Source: Apricaphanius iberus
Lineage: Eukaryota > Chordata > Actinopteri > Cyprinodontiformes > Aphaniidae
Length of the DNA stretch: 64,000 nucleotides
Reading direction: 5' to 3'
NCBI GenBank assembly: GCA_028564705.1
Contig: JAPXFQ010001146.1
Span: 372,001 to 436,000, forward strand
The translations under genes and the position numbers were made by a program. The notes under the pieces are model-generated. The model saw only the letters and a list, made by a program, of their open reading frames with translations. It was not told where the DNA came from and ran no database searches. Shown here piece by piece: positions 52,714 through 62,300 of this stretch. Numbering within the stretch: the stretch's first letter is position 1; every line of letters starts with the position of its first letter.

Positions 52714-55250
52714 TAAACTTTTTCTTTGGATTTAACAAAGTCACAGCTGTCGACTGAAAATATTCTGGCTTTCAATTATCAACTAAAACAACCGAAATTT
52801 ATGAAAATGTTGACAAATATGTACTCAATCCTAAGTGTGCAGGAGAAAAAAAAGGCTAGCATTAGTTATTATTTTTCGGAAAAAATTACATATATGGTTT
52901 CCAAACGAACAGCGGTGGATAGTTTACTTGTGTCGGGTGCTGCAAACTTAACTCCAAATGCTAGAAAGCTACAAACCAATGTAACGTCTAGCCCTCTGTT
53001 TTCTATTGATGCGTCACGTTTAAAATAACATTTACAACAACGACCAACAATTATATGAGAGAAATACCTCATTTGTATCACTTCTTCACCGAACACCTTT
53101 AACTGTAGCAAGCCTTATCGTCGGTTACTCTTACTGTTTCCAGGGAAACGGGACGCGAGGAGGCGGGGCCTAGTGCTGAAAGTCCGCGTGGACTAAAACC
53201 AAAAATCATGTTAAATTTAACCCCCCACCCCCAGAGAGCAGGCAGAAAAGGTTCGACGCAAGAGGTCCAAATTATTAGCGCTTGATTTGTCTGAGTGTAC
53301 TTATCTCCATGGCGCAGTTTAAAACAAGCTTGTAGTTTAATGCCGCATGCTTTGTTGTAAAGACACAAAATGATAATCCCTGTTGATTCAGACAGTGATA
53401 AATCCTTGTGCTCTGCAAAGTGCTTAGTCACGCACACAAGTGGAAGGATTCCCTGGTAGAAACCTAACGTCCTGCTTAACAACTTTTTTTGTAGAGTTGT
53501 ATTAAATAAAAACATGTATTTTTTAAGAAAAGAATAGAAATATATTTTATTGTCCCGCAATGGGAAAAGTCACCAAAGTTGAGTGGAAACATGAATTTTA
53601 ACACAAGGTTTTTTTTTTTTTTTTAAAGAAAAGAATAAGATACAGGATAAATGCACAACATGGGGAAAAATTAAACTGTGAGGGCAATTATTTAAAAATG
53701 GCATGCTCGTTTTAAAAGTTATGTGCTGAAATAAATATCCATTTACATTTTGATACATACTAGAAAGATTCAATGGGTGTAAAATGTTGCAAAAAAAAAC
53801 ACTACATGGAGTTATCCATTGATCATTTGTGTGAGTGTTTATTCATTTACAGAAAATGTAGCATATATATATATATATATATATATGCTAAATTGGTTTT
53901 GTTATCGTTGTCCGGCGTGTTTTTTTCTTCCTGTACTTAAATGTAATCTTTGATCACTTCCTGTGAGAGAACAGTAGCCTACATCTCATAATATTAGATT
54001 TTTTGAAATTTTTTTAAACACTGTCTGTCATGCTTTAGAACTGAATTACATAACACCTGGAATCAAGCAGTAGCTTTAAAAAATGAGGTAAATGTGTCTG
54101 CTCCAAAGAGAAAAGCACAACCCTAGTCATCTGTGGCTAAAGGCTGAGTTCAACAAGAAACTGTATATTTTGCACATCAATCCCAGGAGATTAAATCAAC
54201 CTACAGGAAATATATTTAGAAACAATGCAAGATGGACACAAATCCATTTTAGAAGAAATCTGGGAAAACAAATATTGCTAAAAAAAATTATTTGGTTCAC
54301 CTAATCCTAAACCTTTACAAAATATTGAAATTATCTTTTTCTTAGATCACGAAAGCATAAAAAATTAGAAAAAAACCCCCAAACATACTCAGCAAATTTT
54401 CCCTCTATTGAGCCAATGTGCCAAACTGATTGGAACAGTGGGTAAAGATGTGCAAAAAGCCTTAAAATAACACAGTTATACATTGAATAAAAAATATAGA
54501 CACATATTCCTTAGAAAACTATAATTTCTTTATTTATCTGAATGATCAGGGTATATGTAATTAGTATCCAAATCCTGGGACATGTAGGCCCCCATTTCTT
54601 GCAGCCAATGGCCAGACCTGGTGAAGGATAATATTTATCTTGCCATTGGGGACAATGAACAAGATGGTGAAAGAGTTAGAAAAATCTCCACAGCTCATTG
54701 TCAGAGTACTGCAGCAAAGAGTGGTGTCTTAGGGTGGCGGGGTCTCCATAGTAACTGTTACCAACAAGTTGTTTGAGACATCATTTTCTGTCCTACCATC
54801 ACAAACATAAATATGTCAAGGTCAATAACAAGGTCCGCGAAACCTTGTTAAATTGCATGGCATCATGGGGCCTTTGTAGTAAATTAAAACCTGGTGGATT
54901 CTGATAGTTTACTGTAAATGTGTCTTCACAGGGAGCTTTCAACATACCCATCCGAAACATTATTAATCACATTGAAATATAGGCCTACCACAGGACATGG
55001 AATCAGGTAGCCTTACCAATATACAAATGCAGCTGGGGACTTAACATTGGATTCCCTTCCCCTTTAGAAAATAAATAAACGCTCAATTTAAAGGTTGGAA
55101 GTTTTATTCTTCATTTCAAATGTATTTTGAGGCTTTTTATGGGTCTGAAGCAGGATTACCATTAAAGAAGGCCATATTGTGACCTGCCCTCCTTGCGCCC
55201 TCAACCCTTCATGGTCAGTGATTGCCCGTGATGTTTAGCAGCCAACAGGG
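52714..55250. other. Divergent intergenic region between cfap74 and gabrd
   Basis: About 2.5 kb separates the cfap74 start from the gabrd leader. The first 450 bp probably holds the cfap74 5' UTR and promoter. A GAG|GTATTT donor-like site near 53,070 on the minus strand could end a non-coding first exon. The rest is AT-rich with a T run at 53,609-53,622 and a small TA palindrome at 53,861-53,892. No coding exon is seen. Confidence 0.6.
53136..53149. promoter_or_regulatory. Candidate X-box (RFX site) in cfap74 promoter
   Basis: GTTTCCAGGGAAAC is a perfect 6-2-6 palindrome about 425 bp upstream of the cfap74 ATG, in the divergent promoter region. RFX factors bind inverted GTTRCC/RGYAAC half-sites at many ciliary genes (family knowledge). 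The half-sites here have T in place of the expected purine and A in place of the expected pyrimidine, so this is a variant match. Confidence 0.4.
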
Positions 55251-55761
55251 AAAGGATCGACAGATTAGAGCACCCCCCCCCCCCGCCTCTCTCTCTCTTT
55301 CTCTCTCCTTCCATCCCTCTCTGTCTCTCTCTCTCTCTCTCTCTCTACCCGCTCTGGATGACAGGCGGCAGCGGCGGTGGATCGGCTCGTTACTGCGCAC
55401 GGACCAAGATATTTTTTTTTTCCCCTTTCTATTTCTCAGGTGCGCTCTGCTTTGGCGCGCTCCAGGACTCGGGAGGGGAACAGGGTTTGGGGGGGAGGGG
55501 GGATTTCCATGATGGGGTCCACCTCACCACCATCACCTTCTTCAGCAGCGGCATCGTCACCATCATCATCATCGGCTCGAGACTTTACTTTGTTCTCCGC
55601 AGCGCCGGATAAGGAGGAGAGCGCGCTGAAATAAACCAGTACTTACCAAGAATACAACAACAAAAATAACAACTACAACCAGAAAAAAAAATAATCACCG
55701 GCTTTCCTACAAGGGGAACTTTCTTTTATATAGATTGCGGTTTGTTCTAAGGGGAATTGGA
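55250..55761 (+). promoter_or_regulatory. gabrd: gabrd 5' leader / core promoter region
   Basis: This is a GC-rich island in AT-rich surroundings. It contains a C run (55,271-55,284), a CT/CTCTCTGT tract (about 55,288-55,346), GGC-rich sequence, a T run near 55,412 and a CAT-triplet run near 55,555. It leads into the signal-peptide exon. At least one upstream ORF is present: ATG at 55,509/55,512, stop at 55,634, about 41 codons, ending 127 nt before the main ATG; another ATG at 55,358 opens an ORF to 55,612. The start of transcription is not determinable. Confidence 0.55.
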
Positions 55762-55829
55762 ATGGAGATCCCAACTTTCCTGCTGTCCAGTTTTGCTGTG
55801 CTTTTCCTCGGAGGGGATATTTTCACCAG
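55762..55829 (+). CDS. gabrd: GABA-A receptor delta subunit, coding exon 1 (signal peptide)
   Basis: GABRD encodes the delta subunit of extrasynaptic GABA-A receptors, ligand-gated chloride channels at the neuronal surface. Only the first exon is here: 68 nt encoding MEIPTFLLSSFAVLFLGGDI then FT, ending phase 2 at ACCAG|GTGAGA. This is a hydrophobic signal peptide. In human GABRD the signal exon ends in a similar 'GTR' before the mature AMNDIGDY sequence, at the same phase as I recall it. Position is the main support: GABRD lies head to head with CFAP74 in human 1p36. No second exon is seen before 64,000, so intron 1 exceeds 8 kb. A different signal-peptide gene cannot be excluded from 22 residues. 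Confidence 0.72.
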
Positions 55830-57109
55830 GTGAGACTACTTTTGCTTTCTTGCTTGGTTTTCTTGTTGCAATCTAACGTTCACGCATTTTCAGAATAACA
55901 GTCTAAGATTTGAGGTAGACAAACATGAAGCCAGAGACAACGGCGTATCAGGCTGCAACGTAATAAAACCACATGGATGTATATATAATATTTATTCGTT
56001 AAAACTGCCCAAATCCCTTGTAGTGAGTCAGTATTAACTCAAAGCACATTTTAGGGAATTAAAAAGAAAGTCTTTGTTTATTCTACATTGCCTTTAAGGC
56101 GCCAAATCCTATGGTAACGTTTTCATAACTCTTTTTTTTTAAATGGTGATAAATAGCAAGTGAGTGGGAGGTTTGTGTGTGCAGCAGGTATAGATAGGAC
56201 TAATGATATCACTAGCCTCCCAGGCCTGTTCAGGAGAGGTAAAATACAGTATGGTAAAATACAGATGGTAAAGCGATGCAAGGGGATTCAAGGAGGCCTC
56301 TGTGTCCAGGCGTGCTTACGCAGGGGAGCATTTGGATTCTCATTTTTAGGAGTTATAAGAAAGAAGATGCTATTGTGAAAAAAACAAAACAGGACCATCA
56401 GACTAAAATATCACTATGGAACTGCTAATGATAGAATCTCGGTTGTATTAAACCAGCTTCAGTAATTTATAATCTCCTAACCTGTATATATTTAAACAAT
56501 ATGAGTTATTTTAGTCCATAAAAATATACCTTTTAGGAATATTCCCCATTCAAAATCAAAATCCCCTCACGATATTGACCCTAATCTCTCCCAATAAAAC
56601 CAACCACATAATCGGCATCGCCTGTGTCACCTGTAATGCCATGCTTCTGAGGGCCTCACCTGGAAAAAAAGGACAATAGGTGACTCTATACTTGACCAGT
56701 GGGTGAGATTTGGGGCAAATCTCGGCTGTTCTCCCTTCGGGCTGCTCCACCAGCAGAGGGAGTAACTACAGCTGTAATTGGATTTTCCTGCCTCCGGTCA
56801 CCACTGCTGCTTTTGTTATTTAGCTCCTGACACAATGCAGCCGTAGCTTTTTTTTTTGGCACCTGGTTATGTGTCACCTCTCTCTCTCTAACACACACGG
56901 ACCAGAATTACCCAGATTCTCCTTTTAGCTCATTTATTTCACTATTTGTTGCTTAGCTAAGTTATTCCTTGCCACCTTTGGTGTTGCGTGAGTTTCACAG
57001 CTTTTCTCTCCAGCTTAGGTGTTGCTTATGCTTTGCTATAATGAACACTGGCTTCACCTAGAATGCCTTGCAGAAACATTTCTACTCCTCAAACAAGATC
57101 TCCTTTTGA
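55830..57109 (+). other. gabrd intron 1, proximal part
   Basis: No exon is seen. There is moderately unique AT-rich sequence with a T run near 56,848. Short ORFs on both strands have no recognisable content. Confidence 0.5.
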
Positions 57110-57880
57110 CACATCAAATTCACAGACTTTAATGTGTTTTATTGGAGTTTCATTAGACAGACCAACACATAGCAGAACACATAATTGAAACTGGAGAAAA
57201 ATTATACATAGTATTTAGAAATGTTTTACACATTTCTGAAAAACAAATACAGTCCTGCTTGGAATAAAATCTCATAAAAAATAATGTTCTGTAAAATACT
57301 CAGAGGTTTGTTAGAGAACATTTGAGTATAAAATAAACATAATAGACAGGATAAAGTTGTAGAGGCTTTTAAATCAGGGATAGATTATAGAAAAATAAGC
57401 TTAGAACAACTGAAATCAGATCAACAGCAGATCCACCAAGACTTAGCCCTCCACCTTATCTGACAGGCCAAACATGCCTTCACCAGTGAAGCAGAAAAGA
57501 GGCCTATGGTAACTCTGAAGGATCTGCACAGATCCATAACTCAGGTTGGGTGAATCTGCTGAAGAAAGCTAGTGTTAAAATAGAGCCACATGAAGTGCCA
57601 TGTGTAGGGGACACAGCCAGTTTGTGGAAGTAGGTGGTCTGGATAGATGACAACAATAATAACTTTTTAGCCTACATGCAACTCCCTATGAAGCAGGATG
57701 TTGGCAGCATCATGCCCCGGGGAAGCTTTTCTTTGGCAGGAATAGGGCAGCTGGTAAGAGTTGATAGACAGATGAATGGGGCTAAAAATTGAACAACTCG
57801 GGAAGAAAAACCTTCTAGATGCTGTAAAATATCTTTGGACACAAATGAGGTCACCTGAGTGTTTTTCCTATTTTCTTTTA
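57110..57880 (+). mobile_element. Tc1-like relic
   Basis: The terminus-type GACAGACCAACACATAGC leads to decayed plus-strand transposase pieces: GAGGCCTATGGTAACTCTGA, GATCTGCACAGATCCATAAC, TGTTGGCAGCATCATGCCCC and GGCAGCTGGTAAGAGTTGAT. No frame remains. It is in gabrd intron 1. Confidence 0.65.
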
Positions 57881-58667
57881 AAATTACATAAGCTCAAGTT
57901 GAACCAAGATGTTAAAAATATAATTTTTTTGTTGTATGGGCAGCCATTGGTAATGTTATTAGATGCATTTCCTCTTAATCTCACATGTCAAACAGTCTGA
58001 CATTAAAACAGGAAATATTAGTGTATTGGAATGATTTGTTTCATGGATTATTACTAAAAAATGAAAACTCCCTACATGTGGCCGCAAACTAAAGGTTTGT
58101 GCTCAGAGGTACACAAGAACAAAAAACGAAAAAAACAAAATCAAAATGTTTGAAGCTCTGATGTTCCAACACTTCCTGGAACAAAACTTAGCTATTAACC
58201 AGCTAACGCTATTAAGCCCCGACTACAGCAGCGCTGGCTAGTGCTTCTTAGTTCTTCTTCTTAATAATAATTTTAAAACTCAGTCCCTACGACACAGACA
58301 GTAAACTATCCGCGCTACGAGTTGTCCAGCTACGTTTTTTTTTACAAAACACCGCCATAACACGCATGTACGCTGAATGCACAAAGAGTTGCAGGGAATA
58401 TTAAACATATGTTTGGTTGCATAGAAGAATAATTAGAACGGCTTACACTAAAGTCTACCTTCATAATCTTATGTAGCAGCAGCACTTCGTATACGGTTGT
58501 TTTTACACTACAATGTTATCACTTACGTTTGTATTAGGTATTTATGTTTATGACATCAGATTTCTGCAAAAAACATTTCAACCAGTTAAAGCTGCATTTA
58601 CCCCTTTGTATGAGGATTATTAATTGCAGTGTTATAGATTTCACAATACATCTTGCACTATATTTGC
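57881..58667. other. gabrd intron 1 sequence
   Basis: No exon is recognised; a T run occurs near 58,337. Confidence 0.4.
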
Positions 58668-58726
58668 AGGTGCATGTTAGTCTTTTATTTTAAAAGATTT
58701 TACATTTTATTCTATTTGCTCAATAT

Positions 58727-58779
<53 letters not shown>

Positions 58780-58830
58780 CAAATAGAATAAAATGTAAAA
58801 TCTTTTAAATTAAAAGACTAACATGCACCT
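58668..58830. repeat. Near-perfect 53-bp inverted repeat with (TA)n loop
   Basis: 58,668-58,720 and 58,778-58,830 are reverse complements with one mismatch in 53. The arms begin AGGTGCATGTTAGTCTTTTA. The 57-bp spacer is mostly (TA)n. The outside sequence is not complementary, so the borders are sharp. Confidence 0.95.
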
Positions 58831-59752
58831 GTTTTATTCAGAACAGTGTGTTCAAAACCTTCTGAGATTATATCTTTACTTTTATCTTATTCAAAACTTT
58901 AATCCTTATGAAGCCTTGTGACACATTGTTATTGTCATTGTAATTTATATCTCACCGAAGACAGAGAGAAGCAGTAAGACATGTGCTTTGCTTCCTGCTA
59001 CCATAAAATCTGGCAGCACGATGTGATCCCAGAAGCTTTTATCCCAACCTTTTAGTCTTGATCATCCCGGTCCGTCACACTCGTCCTTTAAATGTGCACC
59101 CAGGTGACTCTCCTGTCCTGGCTAATCTGTGTGAGAGGCTGAGTCAGCAGATAAATCCCTGCTGCCATTCCAGAGAGTACACTTCCCAATAACACGAGGA
59201 TTTGATCGTGTTGCTCTCACTGCATGAACTGCCTCTACAAAGCCTCGATCTCTGAGATGTCTTCAGGGTGAGTTGGTACAGCCACGTCTCGGTGCTTCTA
59301 CTAAAAGTCTCCCGCTCAATCGAAGCGAACACATCACACTTAAAATGGGAAACAGTTTATTGGACTAATTTGTCTTGCGTGCACTGGTGGCTTCTGGATG
59401 ACTAGATGCATCTTAATTATTTTATTTGGCTTACTATAAAATGAAGAAAAGATATCAAGTTCTCTTTTAGGTCATAAAAATAGCAGAGAATTTGCATAAC
59501 GAAAATATCCTAATTTGACAAAGCCAACAGTTTTAATTTGCACCATGTCTTATCTTAACCAAAAATATCCCAGCAGGCTTGTTTTCCTGTAATTTGGAAA
59601 AGGCAGCGACAACTGTAAATTATTTATTCAATGCCCAAAATTGTTTCTGCTTTATGAGATCCAGCACATGAAGACATTTACTTTGCTTTTTACGGTGAAA
59701 TCTGTTATATTAATACTGAAATCATGTATTTACCCCATTTTCTTACTAAATA

Positions 59753-61370
59753 CAGTCAGGTCCATAAATATTGGGACATCGACACAATGCTTACATTTTT
59801 GGCTCTATACACCACCACAATGAATACCAAATGAAACGAACAAGATGTGCTTTAACTGCAGACTGTCAGCTTTTATTTGAGGGTATCTACATCCAAATCA
59901 GGTGAACGGTGTAGGAATTACAACAGTTTGCATATGTGCCTCCCACTTGTTAAGGGACCAAAAGTGATGGGACAGAATAAGAACCATAAATCAAACTTAT
60001 ACATGTCAATACTTGGTTGCAAATCCTTTGAAGTCAATTACAGCCGGAAATCTGGAACACATACACATCACCAGACGTTGGGTTTCATCCCTGGTGATGC
60101 TCTGCCAGGCCTCTACTGCAACAGTCTTCCGTTCCTGCTTGTTCCTGGGGTAATTTTGCCTTACATTTTGTCTTCAGCAAGTGAAATGCATGCTCAATCG
60201 GATTCAGGTCAGGTGATTGACTTGGCCATTGCAAAATAGTCCACTTCTTTCCCTTCAAAAAGTCTTTGGTTGCTTTTGCAGTATGCTTTGGGTCATTGTC
60301 CATCTGCACTGTGAAGCGCCGTCCAATGAGTTCTGAGGCATTTGGCTGAATATGAGCACATAATATTGCCCGAAACACTTCAGAATTCATCTTGCTGCTT
60401 TTGTCAGAAGTCACGTCATCAATAAATACAAGAGAACCAGTTCCACTGGCAGCCATACATGCCCACGCCATGACACTTCCAGCACCATGCTTCACTGATG
60501 AGGTGGAATGCTTAGGATCATGAGCAGTTCCTTTCCGTCTCCATACTCTTCTCTTCCCATCACTCTGGTACAAGTTGATCTTGGTCTCATCTGTTTTGGA
60601 TGTTGTTCCAGAGCTGTGAAGGCTTTTTTAGATGTTGTTTGGCAAACTCTAATCTGGCTCACCAATGGTTTACATCTTGTGGTGAACCCTCTGTATTCAC
60701 ACTGGTGGAGTCTTCTCTTGATTGTTGACTTTGACACAGATACACCTACCTCCTGGAGAGTGTTCTTGATCTGGCCAACTGTTGTGAAGGGTGTTTTCTT
60801 CACCAGGGAAAGGATTCTTTGGTCATCCACCGCAGTTGTTTTCCGTGGTCTTCCGGGTCTTTTGTCGTTGCTGAGCTCACCGGTATGTTCCTTCTTTTTG
60901 AGAATGTTCCAAACTGTTGTTTTGGCCACGCCTAATGATTTTGCTATCTCTCTTTCTCTTTAATTTTTTCAGCCTAATGATGGCTTTCTTCACTGATAGT
61001 GACAGCTCTTTGGATCTCATTTGACAGTTGACAGCGACAGATTCCAAATGCAAATAGCACACTTGAAATGAATCTTTTATCTGCTCATTGCAATTGGGAT
61101 AATGAGGGAATAACACACACCTGGCCATGGAACAGCTGAGAAGCCAATTGTCCCATTACTTTTGGTCCCTTAACAAGTGGGAGGCACATATGCAAACTGT
61201 TGTAATTCCTACACTGTTCACCTGATTTGGATGTAGATACCCTCAAATAAAAGCTGACAGTCTGCAGTTAAAGCACATCTTGTTCGTTTCATTTGATATC
61301 CATTGTGGTGGTGTATAGAGCCAAAAATGTTAGCATTGTGTCGATGTCCCAATATTTATGGACCTGACTG
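59753..61370 (-). mobile_element. Tc1-like element, complete with long TIRs, transposase broken
   Basis: CAGTCAGGTCCATAAATATT at the left and its inverse at the right start long terminal repeats (about 200-230 bp, high identity; CTCCCACTTGTTAAGGGACC occurs in both). TA flanks both sides. At 1,618 bp the length is normal for the family. The transposase on the minus strand is nearly whole but frameshifted. It is the youngest-looking element in the window. Confidence 0.95.
60085..61020 (-). pseudogene. Tc1 transposase (frameshifted, DDE residues present)
   Basis: The N-terminus MRSKELSLSVKKAIIRL begins at 61,020; after a frame change AKTTVWNILKKKEHTGELSN and RPGRPRKTTAVDDQRILSLV (AT-hook-like GRPRK) give the two helix-turn-helix units. 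After a second frame change the catalytic domain runs from TDETKINLYQSDGKRRVWRR to VQMDNDPKHTAKATKDFLKG and QSPDLNPIEHAFHLLKTKCK. The three catalytic positions (TDET, MDNDP, SPDLNPIEH) are kept. At least two frame changes make it non-functional as read. Confidence 0.92.
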
Positions 61371-61679
61371 TATTTAGTAAGAAAACTGTAAGTAGGATGA
61401 TATAGATTGAAAAGAGTTCTGGTCTCCAGCGATCCTTGGCAAGGATTACAAAAATAGACAAAATAAATTTTGTGTGTTTCAAAGAATCTGTTTTATGAAG
61501 AATTATCCAGGTCAAATTTGAGCTCATTATTTTAGATTTTGAGCTTGAGATCATTAAGTATAACTCAGATCCGCTTTGTCAGCGTTGACTCCATCAAGTT
61601 TTCAAGCTTTTCTTGCGTTTTGACGGTCGTAACTCTCTCGAGGCAGCATTCCAACCAATCAAAGCTCACTGTAGTGCCG

Positions 61680-61738
61680 TCCCCCCAGACCCTTCAAGGA
61701 TAAGCGGCGTAAATATTGGATGGATGGATTTAACTTCA
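61680..61738. repeat. Retroposon tail (ATGGATGGAT type)
   Basis: CCTTCAAGGATAAGCGGCGT followed by ATATTGGATGGATGGA matches the usual 3' terminus of fish non-LTR elements. Only the tail is present. Confidence 0.55.
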
Positions 61739-61870
61739 GCATTTGTAAACCTGTAAAGCTGACATGCTCTCATCTAACCCAAGCATTTAAGGAGTGGCAA
61801 AGTTAACTTGTAACTTGGGCTGCGTCTGACAACTGCCTGGGTCATGGGGTAGGCGGTACTTATGAGTAGC

Positions 61871-62300
61871 CTAAAGCCTACTTTATACTACTCCGTTTTG
61901 AAGGAGATGGATTGACGTGGCAACTTTAACCGTCAATGCAAGGGCTCTCCGTCCCCTATGATAGGAGTATAGGTACATTTTCTAAATCTCCATCTCCATC
62001 AATGTAGAGCCTGGTATTGGTCACCTCAACAACAGCCAGAGATTGCGTCACCAAAACGGGGCTCTATAGTTGCTGTGGTCAGGCAGTGCAGCGTTTAAGC
62101 ACTACATGCAGGAGGTGTAGGAAAACAACAAAAAATGCTGCTGTTTGTTTCCATGCATTTTAAGAGTATTCCATGAGCTGCACTTCTAGTAAAAAGCTTT
62201 ACAGCTTAATCAAAACTTACTTTTTGTTGTCCATTGCTCCTTGAGGGGGAAATGTGCTCCCAGACTTAAGAAAAAAACTGAAACGACACTGCAATGGGGA
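61871..62300. mobile_element. TIR element, copy B (inverted relative to 9,552-10,193)
   Basis: GCCTACTTTATACTACTCCG and then GTTTTGAAGGAG open the element as in the right end of copy A read inverted. The shared interior includes GAGTATTCCATGAGCTGCAC and TTCTAGTAAAAAGCTTTA. The far terminus is missing, so copy B is truncated. Confidence 0.72.

Noticed and set aside
52726..53028. 100-codon plus-strand open frame next to the cfap74 start
   Set aside because: It is lysine- and asparagine-rich, with no homology recognised, and lies across the cfap74 5' region. It is not supported as a gene.
53099..53560. 153-codon open frame on the minus strand upstream of cfap74
   Set aside because: No splice sites link it to exon 1, the composition is non-coding and no family is recognised. 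The region is better read as promoter.
55215..55400. Arg/Glu-repeat protein on the minus strand
   Set aside because: The reading arises from translating the CT/GA tract of the gabrd leader.
58721..58777. Origin or regulatory AT-rich element
   Set aside because: It is a plain TA microsatellite in the loop of the inverted repeat; nothing supports a regulatory role.
60508..60963. 151-codon open frame on the plus strand
   Set aside because: It is antisense to the Tc1 transposase in the same interval.
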